A DNA stretch of 64,000 nucleotides, from the NCBI GenBank assembly GCA_021397835.1, contig JAJFZO010000165.1, forward strand, positions 1,178,001 through 1,242,000. Direction: 5' to 3'. Below the pieces are notes generated by a model that was not told where the DNA came from, ran no database searches, and saw only the letters and a program-made list of their open reading frames with translations. The position numbers and the translations under genes were made by a program. This DNA comes from Moringa oleifera. Its lineage: Eukaryota > Streptophyta > Magnoliopsida > Brassicales > Moringaceae. Shown piece by piece: positions 47,861 to 60,359 of the stretch; within the stretch, counting starts at the first letter, position 1, and the number at the start of each line of letters is the position of its first letter.

Positions 47861-49821
47861 TGAAATTGTAGATTGATAACAAAAACAAACTACATCTATA
47901 ATAGTAGGAAGTGGTGTGATGGCTTAAATTCATCTCATAAGGCCTTGATGAATTGAAAAAGTAAAAGAAATTCCTTTAACAATCTAAACTACTCAAACGC
48001 ACTCGCTCATCTCTATGACTTGATGAGTTAGTCCGGCAAGTTGATACCTTAAAAAGAAAGAAAACATAACACACACATAAAAAGGAAGTAAAGTTCATGT
48101 CATTACACTATAAAATAAGATGGCATTACATAGAAAGAAAAGAAAAAATTAGTCAGGGAGCAAGGTGAGTAAGAATAAGACTTATGTCAGCCCACTCAAT
48201 TATGCAACTACCTCCCCTATAAACAGTATGCTAAGCCTTTGACACTTGAGCAAGAGGAAATATATCACCCTCTCTCTCTTGCTCTTGTTCTTTGGATTCC
48301 ATTGCTCTTGATCAATCGAATAGAATAAACCCCAACTATTACTATCGATGAAATGATTTTATCCCTTGATCCAACCCTTTTAGGTATAAGAATAAGGACA
48401 GTGAGCCATATCCTACAATCTTTGAACCTAGACCTGAACCATCTTATCTAATACCTTCGAACGAAGACCTTGGAAAGCCATCTAATTGAAAAAGACCACA
48501 TAATTGAAACCCATTGTGGAGACCTAGAATGTACTAGATTCAAGGATTCCATCATTGAGTGAAGATGAGGCTACTCCTAATAAGTGCTTACCATATCACC
48601 AATTACTTTGATCAAGTTAACCCTCAAAAAGGGATAAATCTCACGTTCCACTACACTTCCCAGCATAAAAAGCCTTCTCATCCCAAGCAAGATGCAACTT
48701 TCCTGCCAGCCCTTCTTAGGGTGCCTTTTTTTCTATTTATGCAGCAGATAATAGCCTAATTAAAAGCTCTCAACCATTATGCTTCTAACCCACTCTTTAT
48801 CCATTATGTCACCTTACCCAGCAAAAAAGGGGCCCTAAAAGTCAACCTCTCAAAAAAAAAAAAAGAAGACTTTAAGCTCTCTATTTAAGTTAGTCCTGAT
48901 CGCTTGCTGAGTTCTCTATTTGAGTTAGCCCTTATCGCTTGCTTGTCATACGCTTCACCCTTCACGCTAGATAGCTAATCAAATCACCTATCTCCAGTTG
49001 AATCTCTATTTAAGAAGAGTAAACCAAAACCCCCTCTCTTTGCTATAGCAGGTGGTGTGAATCAATGGCTCTTTCACATAGTGGAGAAAGACCTTTCAAT
49101 GTGTGGTTATCGATCAAGCCTCTTTATCCTATCCGAGATTGCTAGTCATTACCTTCGGTTGCAGTAGTGGCCCTTCTGTTGCACTCCTTTGGTCTTTCTT
49201 TTGAAAAAATTAGCCCATAGGTTAATAGCGATATGGTTTTCTTCCCGTTAACTCCCACTTTAACCATGGGTAGCTAGCTTGATGATTGATCTCATTGAGA
49301 TCTGGCCATCTATATAAGGATGGATCCCTTTTTTCTTCTTTTGAAGTAAATCCTCTACTGGTGTGGTGGGATTATTCTTTTCTAGTAGCTCTCAAAAGGC
49401 TTCCAAAATGGATTAAGTCCTAAGCTGATCCCTTAAGACTAACTAGACAATGGAGATAGATGTGGATACGCATCTTTAAATTCATTAGCTCACACAAGAT
49501 CAAAGAAACTAGTAGACTAATCATAAATAGATACGAATAAGTGAAAATTCTGATATCACCACAGATTTTAGACTTCTCGCTCTGCTCATAGAGTGACATA
49601 CTAGAAAAAAGTGTTATCGAATTAGACAATTGAATAATGAACAACTATTCTTTTCTTCCCTTTCTTCTTCAGCCAATTCAAGATTGCCTTGACACCTTAA
49701 TATGAAGACGGTTGAAAAAGGCCATAAGTGGAAGCAATCGATGCTTTGGTGATTCATTTGACTCCTTACTATCAGTTTGTGCTTGCTGTCATGTTAGCAA
49801 AAATAGGGATTCGACCAATTT
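47861..49821. other. Unassigned sequence
   Basis: No gene is recognised. Short ORFs 48559-48759 (plus) and 49420-49644 (minus) show no known block. A short near-duplicate phrase (gctctctatttaagttagtcctgatcgcttgct / gttctctatttgagttagcccttatcgcttgct) occurs at about 48873 and 48912. Confidence 0.35.
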
Positions 49822-49898
49822 TACCTACTATTGGATTTGAACCAAAGACTTTCACCGTAAGAAAGTGATACTCTAGGTCAAGCTGACTCAAATCAAAG
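49822..49898 (-). pseudogene. trnM-CAU: tRNA-Met (CAU) relic, plastid-type elongator
   Basis: On the minus strand the 3' half is well preserved: gagtatcactttcttacggtg, then a caaatccaatagtaggta block (T-arm and acceptor end) matching the plastid-type trnM found in both plastid and plant mitochondrial genomes. The anticodon loop reads TTCTTAC instead of TTCATAC, which would change CAT to CTT. The D-loop has a few extra bases and the 5' acceptor strand no longer pairs, so it is a pseudogene. Identity is inferred from the 3' half; the 5' end is approximate. Confidence 0.65.
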
Positions 49899-51280
49899 AA
49901 AATAGACCACTATAAGAGAAAGCCATAACCCTTACTATATAGAGGGGCGAAGCGCTAAGAAAGAGAAAGCGTTATCACTACATAAAATGAAGTAGCGGCT
50001 AGCACGCTAAGATCAACCACTTAAAGAACTTGAAGCCTTTCTTTCTTGGTCATATGTCTTAATATAAATGGATTTTAATTCATGAATCGTTCTCCGTTGC
50101 ATTGCTGTTTACTCCTTACTCTCCACCACAATAAAATTTTTCCACCATATTTCTTAAGAGTACTTAAAGGAAGTACGATAGGTCCAAGTAAGAAAAACTT
50201 AACTAAAAAGTAAGGCATATAATAATGGATTGATTCATCTAACAAGATACATTTGGATTGAACCAAGATGACTGGGATTAGTTTGACCTTTCGCTCGGAT
50301 GTAAAACTCTCACCGTCGACAAATGTTCAATGCCACCTTCGTGAACAAATAAGCTTTAATAATCGCACGGGCCAGTTTTCCTTTCATTGACTTATTCTTT
50401 TAACCTACGAGATTATTAATGAATGTAAGTCAGGTCTTTTTAATTCGTAGTAGGTGTGTATGCTTTTCTTAGGTGAGAGCATTTGTTTCTTCAAAGGTGG
50501 GTGCTTATAGGACTTTTACTTCACCAACTGTAGGATTGAGATCTCTTTTTGTGTCCATTGATATCTCTTTGGAATGAGAAATTGTTTTTTCAAATAGAAC
50601 TACCAAATTAGTTTGAAAAAGATGTCTTATTAGCCAGTAAGCCCAAACCTTCCCTGAGCTTGAAAATTTTGGATAGAGAAATTTCTATGTATGAATTATC
50701 CTAATCTATCACCAAAGTAAATTCATACATAAAATTTATAGTATAAAAGGTGTCACTTCAGAACCCCTTTCCCTTAATAAAATGTCTCCATTTGAGTCAT
50801 CTCATATGTTTGACCAAGGGCTTGGTTCCAACCATTCTTACGAAGCGTAACCTCGTTACGAATGAAAGATTAAATGCTAGGTATGAAGTAACTTCACGAT
50901 TCAATGAATTCCCTCAAATCCTATCACACAAGGTAAACTCGAATAGGCTGATTGATTTAGGTAGCTAGAAGCTCCAATTGAAAGGAACTACGTATACACT
51001 AGAAAGACATATAGACAAGCCTTTATTGATTTTCATATGGATTGATTTCATTACTTTTCTTTCCATAAGCGTACATTGCTATTTTATCTACTTTATACCT
51101 TTAGGGGATCGAGAAGAAGTCTTTTGATCCTTGTAAAGCCTACTCGTCTTTTGAATTAAACTTTCAATTTAGTTAGTGCAGATGCTAAAGGATTAGTTGA
51201 CATTAGAAAAGAAAGGCTTTTGATCAAAGCTCTCGAATTTGTTTCGAAGTCAGTTTAGGACTCAATTTTCAATTCGATTG
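49899..51280. other. Unassigned sequence
   Basis: Organelle-like composition. A 63-codon minus-strand ORF (50075-50266, with LLGPIVLPLSTLKKYGGKIL) looks protein-like but is not assigned, and the decayed reading continues upstream of it to about 50330 (IRAKGQTNPSHLGSIQMYLV). A 72-codon plus-strand ORF at 50750-50968 is also unassigned. Confidence 0.35.
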
Positions 51281-51281
51281 T

Positions 51282-51427
51282 TGTTCCAACATTCCGAATC
51301 AAGGTGACTCTAAACTCAGGTTTACCTACTTCTCTAGTTACAGAGAGAGGAGAGGGCTTTCAAAGCTTAATTCAAGCTAGAGTAGCTCTAGAAAACTAGC
51401 CATATCAATAATAATAAGTGGTGTGAT
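51282..51427. repeat. Direct repeat, left copy
   Basis: Shares with 52590-52735 the ordered phrases cgaatc.aggtg.ctctaaactcaggttt, tctctagttaca.agagagga, agggctt..aa, aattcaagctaga, aaaactagccatatcaataat and agtaagt. The right copy differs by small deletions and transitions. See the insert between them. Confidence 0.85.
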
Positions 51428-52587
51428 AGAATGCATAATAGTCATATATATTGTTATATTTTCTCATATTTGTGTTAGTTATAAATGATTAAATCTTGGA
51501 TTTTGACATTTTATATTTAGTGGGGTGGATTAAGAAACTCAACTAAGATGGACTCAAATTTATTATTTTAAGTTGAAAATTGGATTCCAAGAGATGCGGA
51601 TAAACTAGAAGATGTCTTTGAATAGGGTGTTGGCATACGTAATTGCATTGAAATTCCACCGACTCATGAATCTTTTATTTAAAAAGTAGTTGTAGAAATT
51701 TTATCTTTATCCTAATTTATCTTTACGAGTCCTAGATAAAATAGGTTATTATGTTTAAGGATTATTATATAAAAAGGAGGTAGTTACTTAAAAAAGGGAT
51801 CCAAAGTTTATTTTCTACCTTCATTTTTTTTTTAGGTTTTTTTTTTCATGGATTGCTAAATATCTATTCCAGTCAAACGATAATCAAGGGTTTGATTCTT
51901 CAAGAATTGTGATATTTAACTGATTTTATTTGTTATTTAATATCTTCATTGTTTATATATTTTCTATACTTATTAAAAATATTATTTTGGTTAATTGTAA
52001 TAAAAAGAGCCCTTTGTTTTCATCAAAATAATGGATTACTAACTAGAACTTTATATCTATAGTTGTTTAAATATTCTAATATATGTAGTAAATAACATAA
52101 TTGATTGCAAAAAAAGCTTTCAATTCATGTTATGAATATATATAGTCTAGTTTAAATAAACATACGCGTGTTTATTGGCTATAATTGGCAGTTTCTTTGA
52201 TTCTTAATATTGTTAATAAACTGAATCCTAAAATTGTATGTAGGGTTATTTATTGATAGGGAAAATAATTAGAGATCGTATTATGGTTATCAAAGAAGTA
52301 AGGAGAAATAGATTATTAAGTCGTACCAACAACCATAGCCAATTTAGTAAATATTAAAAGATTTTTATCTTTGCATCAATGATCAATTCCTAAATCAAAT
52401 ATCAAATTATTCCTTTGATGGGATACTTCATTACATTGATTTTTTATTATTTTAATTTTATTTATTTTAATTTTTTAAATTTCTATTTTTTTATTCTATT
52501 TTACGAAAAATAAATCTAAGTAATCTCCGTGGAAATCACCGTGCTCATCTATATTACAACTTAATTTTTTGAGTAGTAATTTAATTT
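51428..52587 (+). mobile_element. AT-rich 1.2-kb insert between direct repeats, LTR-like
   Basis: No coding potential. On the plus strand it has tatataaaaagg (51764-51776) as a possible TATA-type promoter, then tcatggattgctaaatatctattcc and, near its right end, taagtaatctccgtggaaatc. These phrases look like those found in plant LTR-retrotransposon LTRs or leader regions. An LTR, solo LTR or other AT-rich element is plausible, but I cannot show inverted TG..CA ends or a short target duplication. Confidence 0.45.
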
Positions 52588-52740
52588 GTTGGTCTCAACA
52601 ACCAATATCTCGAATCGAGGTGGCTCTAAACTCAGGTTTCCTCTCTAGTTACAAAGAGAGGAAAAGGGCTTCGAAGCCATAATTCAAGCTAGAAATAATG
52701 TAGAAAACTAGCCATATCAATAATAGTAAGTAGTGATAAC
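52588..52740. repeat. Direct repeat, right copy
   Basis: Counterpart of 51282-51427, roughly 80-85% alike by eye. The upstream flank also shares a tgttg....caaca motif (51282 and 52590). Downstream both continue into a gtgata string, after which they diverge. Confidence 0.85.
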
Positions 52741-54969
52741 AAAAAGACATTTTTTTAAGCTAGAGGGATAATGAGTGAGGTAAGATAAAGTGAAAAAAAA
52801 AATTATATTTGAGCCAGGGCTGGCTAAAGAGGCCCTATGTAGTCTTTCTTTTCATGGGTGATAGGCAGGGAAAAAAGTAATTCATTACACCTTTCATAAT
52901 TAGAGACAAACAGTCATTTAAAGACCTTTTCAAAGACCACTTTGTAAAGGGCGGGTATCACGTTCAATAAAACCATACTTTGCTATGCAATAGGACAGAG
53001 AAAGAAAGAGAATAGCAAGAGGAGGCCTTGTTATATTAGCCATAATAGGATTCACTTTCTGTGGAAGTAAGTCATATTGGAAGAAAAAAGAGTCATTTTA
53101 ATTAAATAAAGGGTGGGCCTGCCCTTCCTGGCAAACACTAGCAGCAGAGATTATGCTTATTTCACATGCTGTAAAGAACTCACTATCTGATAAGATATAT
53201 TCTCGTATTAGTCTTCACTAAAATAGCTAACTTTTTAACATTTAATAGGCTAACGTTTTCAGTGGTATGAACACTAGTACTCTAACATGCTATCTAAGAA
53301 AGCTGGTTATAACGTTCTAGGTCAAGCACAGTCACTTAACACCATTAGAAAATTTTTAAGGTCTTTACATAAACAAGAGCAAGGGACTTTTCAAATGCAA
53401 GCAAACTTCTAAGCGCAAACAAAGAAGATAGTTAAGGAAGAATAGATCTGTAGGACTTTACCCCATATGTAATTAATCCATTTACTTAAAAAAAAAATGT
53501 AGCTTTTCTTGCAAAACATCTGTTTGGGCAGTAAGAGCAATTGGCCTTACTCTTGCCAAAGATTGAGCTTGAGTCGATAAATGGAGACATCAGGGTGTGA
53601 AAAAGGAAATGCAAGGTTGTAATTTATGTTCCACGATAGGTTTTTTTATTTTAATTGTAGGTTATGTATAGGCTTGACGGAGTGAATATATGTAAAGGGA
53701 ATTTTATAAAACATATCAGATGAAATATGGTAAGTAACTCAATGCTTCAAAAACATGAGTCACGCTTTTTAAAGGCCGTAAGAAAGAGGCTTCAATCATC
53801 TATTCCAATCCTTTCCTTTTCAGTATACATCTCCATGAGTAAGGAGTGAGACAAGAAAGTAAGTTACCATCTTAGAATTATTTGAGACAGTAGCTCCATT
53901 TTTAGGAAACATGATGGATAATTTTTTACAAGGATAAGTTAACATGGCTGCAAAAGCGCTTTTGTAAGCATCTTTTCCAATTAATGCAGCTGGGGAGATG
54001 GATTCGAAAGCAGCAGGTCTTATGCTAACTGAACAGATTGAGGAAGAAAACCTATCCCAAATCTATGTCCAACTAATATGCAAATACAAAGGATAAAAAG
54101 AATTACCCATGGTAGAATTCTTCTTTAATAAAGCAATCTTCATCTTGGAAGCAAAAAACATGTGAAACCTACTTATTGGCGATGCCATTTCATGGAAAAA
54201 TGAGAAAGGGTCCTATCTTATTCCATTTCTTCCCTAACTATGGTCAGGCAAGCATGGCTAAGTCAAATAAATCCTAGCTAACTGCTGAAGTCAAACTGAT
54301 AATAGAAGAATACGTCATGTAGCCTTGGAAACCCCATCCTCGAATGTGAAGCCTTAGGTAATGGAGTTAAATGTATCAATTTTACAATTTGAGGCCTACC
54401 AGTCTTGATACATGTTGCTTGAGTAACCACAGAAGAACTGCACGAAGCCCACATCACCACATCTCAAGCATTAACTTTAACATTATCATCATAAGAGATG
54501 AGTAACAAAATACATTTTTTCATCCACTCTAATCTCACACTTCTCTTTCCATTCGAGAATCGAGGAATGATCTTATTCTTTGAGTTGAAATAACTTTTGT
54601 TGACCCATTAGGTGGTGAGTTTTCTTTCATTTGTTTGGGTCTCTATAATGGCCCTCTAAAGGAAGCCCAAGAGTCTTCGAGGAAAGGAAGCTTTCAATTC
54701 TTCTTTCCTAGGCTATTTTCTACATTTAGTAATCTATCTAGTACAACCAGCCTTGGCAATTTTATATTAATTTCAATTATCTAAGCCTAGCCTTCCATGA
54801 GTCTTTCATTTGTTCTTGGTGTAATTGGCTTCGTAGCCTCTCCCTTTAGGGCTCAATTCCTTCTTTTTTTATATTTGAAATATGGGCATTAGATCGAGGC
54901 CCTAGCTTTTCGATGTCTACAGATCCAGGTGCAAGTCTAGGACCCTTGCCTTATCCTTTAATGATCTAC
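52741..54969. other. Unassigned sequence
   Basis: No gene is recognised; mitochondrial-spacer-like composition. The minus-strand ORF 54278-54460 has no known block. Confidence 0.35.
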
Positions 54970-55930
54970 GGCCATTTCCAACGTTGTGCATTATTTAACA
55001 CTATTTTGTTATCAAAAAGGAATCTTTTTGAAATATTTCAACATCAAATTTTTTTTGTCTCCAACTCTTTTATACCAAATTAGTATTACAAAATATTATT
55101 TTAATAATATAAATAATAAAAATTAATAAAAATATTTATAATATTAATTAATTTATAATTATTTATTTATTTTAAATAAATTAATATTTATGATAATTAT
55201 AGTTTTTAATAATTTTTTAAAATTAATAATTTATCAACTTGATTTTATAATTATGTTTTTTACATAATTTTATTTGATTATTTTTATGAGTGAGTAGATC
55301 ATGTAATGCCTCTGATCAATATTTTAGTGGTATAAGAGTTAGTGGAGATTACTTTCCCATATTTTAAATAGTTTTAGTATTAGTTTATTATTATTAGAGT
55401 GTTTTAATTTTAATCAATGTTATAATTTGAATTTATACTGTAATTATTAATATGTTGTTATGTTTCTTATGCTATGCATTCAACTGAAGTAATTTTTATT
55501 TTTATCATCTTTATTTAAAGTTTAAATTGCATCATAAATTATAAATAATTATAATTTTTTATATATTTCTAAATAATAATTTTCACATTATATATAATAT
55601 TATCATTAATTAAATTATTATTATTAATTTAAATAAAATATATTATATATTGAATATTGATATTATTTTAAAGATCTTGATGAGATATTCTCAATAATAT
55701 AATTTTTTTCTTAATAATATGATATATTTATTTAAGTTATTCATCAAAAACATAATTGATACAAATATTAAAAAGAGTGATATAAAGCTTTTTTAAAAAA
55801 AAAAAACTTACATTTGGTGCAACTATAGTACTGCACCAAATTGTCGAAACCATTTTGCACTTTTATTAGAGAGTATTTTATAGTAAATTCAACACTAATT
55901 TGATGTTATACTATCTTATTGGAGATGGCC
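54970..55930. mobile_element. MITE-like element with GGCCATYTCCAA termini
   Basis: Begins ggccatttccaac at 54970 and ends attggagatggcc at 55930: the ends are inverted repeats (GGCCATTTCCAA / TTGGAGATGGCC, one mismatch). Flanks are TAC (54967-54969) and TAA (55931-55933), compatible with a decayed 3-bp TWA target duplication of PIF/Harbinger (Tourist) elements. The 961-bp interior is strongly AT-rich with no ORF. Classification by termini only. Confidence 0.7.
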
Positions 55931-58755
55931 TAAGGTCTATAAGCAATATTTATTATAGCTACTTCTCAAGCAAAAAAAGTTCATCTTATGTCCTGTTTTC
56001 AAAGCTAAGATGTTGACTAGTAGTCGACTGACTTAGAATACTGACATCATTAAAAGAAAGAGGAGTAGAAGGAGTTGATTCCTAATTTAAAAGCTGAAAT
56101 GCTAAGAACAAAAAAAGAAATGATTTAGTTTGAAGCTTAATGTCAAGCAAAGAAATTAGAGGGGAGCAGATAGCAAGCTACAGAGCTGCATGATTGATCT
56201 ATCTTCATTATTCCCCAATTGAAAGAAGTTGGAATATAGTATAGTGATTGCCAAAGGAATGCATTATTTAGTTAGGCTATGAGAACTAAGCCAGCTTGAA
56301 ATCTAATTAGGCAAGATTCCGACTCGGTTGACTTTGAGGAACTTATGAATGTAGAGGCTAGATGAAGAATCATTTTAAAATAAAGAAAAAGGACTGAGCC
56401 TTCAACGACAGATCTAATGACAAGAGAATCTGCTATTTGATCAGACTTAATAGAGCTTTCTGGGGATAGAACTCTCAAGATGAATGCAGGGGCACTTGGT
56501 CTAGATTCGAGATGATTACATTTATCCTACTCCTTCTTTGTGACCATTAAGTGCCTTTATCTTTTGTTTTGTAATGTCCGAAGATGAAGGTTAGGTAATG
56601 CAATAAGCTCTGCTCATTAAGTTCTTAGAATGATTGAAAGACAAAGGGAATGGATCTTTAAAATGATTATAAGTCTTACCTGAGTTCCTCTCTTTAAGGA
56701 AGAGGCCTTAATCCCTATTAAAAGAAAGTCAAAAGAGTTGCTGGCAGAACAGGAAGAGATGTTGTAGGCACCTAGTTTTTAAATAGTTTGCCTATTCGAA
56801 CTCACTTTTCTTGAGCTAGTTAACCTTCCCTCTCTGGCTCATTGATAGGTGATCAATGACTAGGTGCCCTTTCTAGGCCTTAATTAATTAAGTATGCCTT
56901 ACCTCTTTCTAAGGCCTCTCTCTACCACCTATCTGATGAATGGTTCGGCATGCTCAACAACCTACCTTACTTTTAAAATGATAAATGGTTCCCATCCCCT
57001 CTTTCATTTTCTATCCTTGTTCATTAACAAGCATTCACTCCCTTCGTTCTAATTGTTGGACTGATCAGAGCTTTTACACCCTCCTTAATCTTTTATAGTT
57101 GATCGACCACATTAAAGAGTCAAGAAGAAGATTAAGGCAAGACATCCATCCAAAACTTCATTCCTATCTAAGAACCACTTCATTGGAAACATATGATAAA
57201 AGTAGTCTTTGGTGGTCTAGGGAGGGGGATTAGTTCGTTTATCATCCAAAGACAAGTATAATGGAGATATGTCACCCTCAAATATCTTGATTTCATTGAG
57301 TTAAATGTTAAGGAGTTGGTGTAGTATAGTTATTAGTAAGGCATACAGCAGCAGCGGTCAAGACTTTTCCTCTCTCATTTTTTTTTTTTTTTGTGCTTTC
57401 ACCTAGCTTTTCATTTTTTTTTATAGAGACTTGCGGTAATTTTAATAAGAATTTTTATAGAAAGGTGAGGCACTTTCCCTTACATACAATAAAGAAATCC
57501 ATGATGGCAACTTTCAAAAGATGAGTAAGAGACAAGGAAAATGAGGCTTTTGAAACCAAAAGAGACCAGAAAGAACATGGGAATTAGCACCATTCCTATA
57601 AGTGCTTTTGTCTTGAGGAGTCAACAAAGTGGCAACCCTTTTTCTATGTCTCGATCTCCATTTAACATCATCATAGATTGATTTAAAGAAAATTATGATT
57701 AGTTGTAGGGTGGATTAAGGATTTTAGAAACCCACATGCTCTAGCTGTGGGGGTGGGGGCTACCGCTACCTAATGGAGGAAGAAGTCAAGGCCACCGAAG
57801 TGGAGCTATCTGCATCAACTATATCAATTAAAAAAAGGAGGGAACAACTCAAACACTAGCACAAAAATAAAAAGAGTCATATCGTTCAAAATGGAATTCT
57901 TTTAAGATCCATTCATTGCTTGAGTTTGCATGCTCTCCTCCTAAAATGCAAAAAGAATTACTAGGGCAGATCTGGGTTGGTTGGTCTGAAAAGTCATGAA
58001 AGAGACAAACCAAGTGAAATAAAATAATATACTAGTACTATTATGAAATCTTATGAATCATGCATGGCATACTTTCTATATCTCTTCCATCCATAAGATG
58101 AACAGCTTGGCTTATAACACAGCGTGTTCACCACCACATCGCCTGGCTGGTGCATTAACATTACCATAATAGGGTCGAGAGGTATGACCTCTTAATTAGA
58201 ATGCCTCATATCTCGTGACACACGAAGTATGGCATTTCCTTTTATAAAATCTGTATAACTTCTAAAAAAAAAGATTCATTTTTTATGAATAAAGTACCAA
58301 AAAAAAAGAGTGCATTTCCTCTTTAAATGAATTAGAGAAAGCTTTGTATCGACACCCTTAAGCCATATTCGTCGCCTTAGGCTCACCATTATTTCATTTC
58401 ACTCTATTTATTGCCAATAAACATATACATAGAGCTATGTTGACTTATGCACGTCTCGTTGACTGAACAATTAGGTATACCATGCCATGTATCATTCCCT
58501 CTTTCCATAGAAAAAAGGAAAAGATCTAATGATCACGCCATAAGACCTTATTTATTTTTACTTGATGTTATTTTCCTTAGTTTTTTTTTTTTAACATTAC
58601 ATAAGGTAGCTTGCTTAGTTAATGCTTGTGCTAAGGATCTAATTAGAGTCAAACTGAAATTTAAAATGGAAAGACCTTTCCTTTATTATCCAGAGTACAA
58701 GTATACTCCTTGATCTTTAGTAAAGGTGGATTAAGCCAAAAAAAAATCTTTTTTT
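55931..58755. other. Unassigned sequence
   Basis: No gene is recognised. ORFs 56272-56478 (minus) and 58447-58713 (plus, 88 codons) lack known blocks. A T-run is at 57382-57393. Confidence 0.35.
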
Positions 58756-59230
58756 TTAGAGTATCAACGTCCTCATTGAGAGTGTATAACATCTGGTGGT
58801 GCCCTTATGGGCACATTCCTCTTTAGATCGATGTGGTCTAATCGAAGTCAATTGACTCATATGGAATACAAGGTGAGTTTTATTTTTCCTTCTTTTTCGC
58901 CTAAGTCTATACACTAGCTCTCCTATCTGTTTCTCTACAAGATCTAATTCTTTTTCATTCAGACGAGGCCAAGCCTTTAATTTCAATAGGTTTGGGATAT
59001 ATAATTACAATCTTACCTGCCACCTCTTCGCGAAGTAGCTTAATGGGGCTAAAGTTTAAGTAGGTTTACGATAGGTTCTTGATCTACTTTCTTCTTCCTT
59101 CAGAGGCTATTGCCTCATGGCTAACTTGAAAGGTTTAAAGTTCAACATAAAGCTTTTTGGTTGCTAAGTTATAATAGCGTTGAGCAACATCCAACAGCTC
59201 TAGTTCTTCTAGTTTGCACTAAAGTGCCTT
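58756..59230 (-). pseudogene. Possible retrotransposon-like coding remnant
   Basis: The minus-strand frame 58986-58756 (76 codons, with LNEKELDLVEKQIGELVYRL, then RRKRRKN and HLVFHMSQL) and decayed reading just upstream (LEELELLDVAQRYYNL near 59210-59160) have the look of a gypsy integrase/chromodomain-linker region. There, a 'LEELE..DVA...YN' stretch precedes 'K.GP..YRL' and 'VFHVS.L' blocks. No catalytic motif is visible, so this is tentative. Confidence 0.35.
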
Positions 59231-60099
59231 AAGTAGCCCTCGAGGAGTCTGATTATTCTTTCTGTCTAAGCTTTCAATGATATCTCGATCGTATGTATCT
59301 TACCATCAGATACCAGTAGTTGTCTTTTAACATTACCGACCATTAAATATTAGTTTTCATCAATTTCACATAACATATGAAAGAAAAACTATTTTCATTA
59401 TTAGAAAAAAGCGGATTTTTGACCTCTTGCATTACATTGCCATAACAAGGAAAAAAATAAAGAGATTGCTCTTTTGATTCGGAATGAACCTTTCTCGGTA
59501 GAGCAAAGGAATAATGATAAATTCCTATGGAGCATCGAGGAACAAGAAGATTTAATCGGACGACGAATTCTTACATGGTCCAAGGAAATCAATGGTTAGC
59601 TTCTATGATTTCATCTATATTGAATCTTAATGTCATAATAGCTTATATAGTCATGATTGAATTCAAATCCATAGACATTTGATTTCTTTCTCATTTTTTG
59701 AATCTGATTGGAATAATGAAGAAGTAGGAAGACTTTATCAATTCATGTGGGTATCTAGAGTATCTATGTCCTAAAACATAAAATATGAATACCGAAACAT
59801 GACGAGTATACCCTGAAGTGACACAGAAGTTCTCCTAATCGACTACTTATCAGCGCAATGACCATTTTACTTAAAAACTAGAAAAAAAAAACTACTCACC
59901 AGACACTTTTTTTTTTCATATCTATATTCTATGCTGAAAAAGAAAATGTCAACTAAGATAAGACTATTGTATAAAATATATAAGTCCTTTATCGGTAATG
60001 CATAAAGCCTCTTTCTTATGGCCTTTAAAAAGTGTGACTTTACCGTTTAGTTAAAAAGCCCATTTTATTCAATTCATGAATTAGCCCACTATGAGTTTA
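59231..60099. other. Unassigned sequence
   Basis: No gene is recognised with confidence. 59401-59600 looks coding-like in more than one frame (plus: IRNEPFSVEQRN, then IGRRILTWSKEI; minus: an open 63-codon frame) and may be an organelle gene fragment, but I could not place it. Confidence 0.35.
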
Positions 60100-60170
60100 C
60101 CACACACACACACACACATATATATATATGTATATACACATACACCCACATATATACATATATATATAAT
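60100..60170. repeat. Compound AC/AT microsatellite
   Basis: (CA)n at 60101-60118 runs into (TA)n, followed by mixed tatgtatatacacatacacccacatatatacatatatata. It is the second AC/AT compound repeat in the window. Confidence 0.95.
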
Positions 60171-60285
60171 AATTAAAAATATCATTTATGTCTCCATTAT
60201 AAGACAAAGAGACTAAATGGTTCAAATAAATCCAATAAGAAAAAAGAAATAAGAATTTTATGGTTGTACACCTCTTTCGGAGCTT

Positions 60286-60359
60286 GGGATTGTAGTTCAA
60301 TCGATCAGAGCGTTGCCCTATCAAGGCTAAAGCTGTGAGTTCGGGCGTTGTTAGTCTTG
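60286..60359 (+). pseudogene. trnD-GUC: tRNA-Asp(GUC) relic, plastid-type
   Basis: 74 nt, the same length as the functional gene. The 5' acceptor, D-arm (gggattgtagttcaatcgatcagag), the loop cctatcaag and the T-arm are all recognisable. The anticodon position reads ATC where GTC is expected; other changes (agttcgggcgttgttagtctt in the T-arm/acceptor) break stem pairs. Plant mitochondria use a plastid-derived trnD, so this fits either a mitochondrial or a plastid source. The upstream text acacctctttcggagctt also looks like the conserved flank. Confidence 0.9.
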
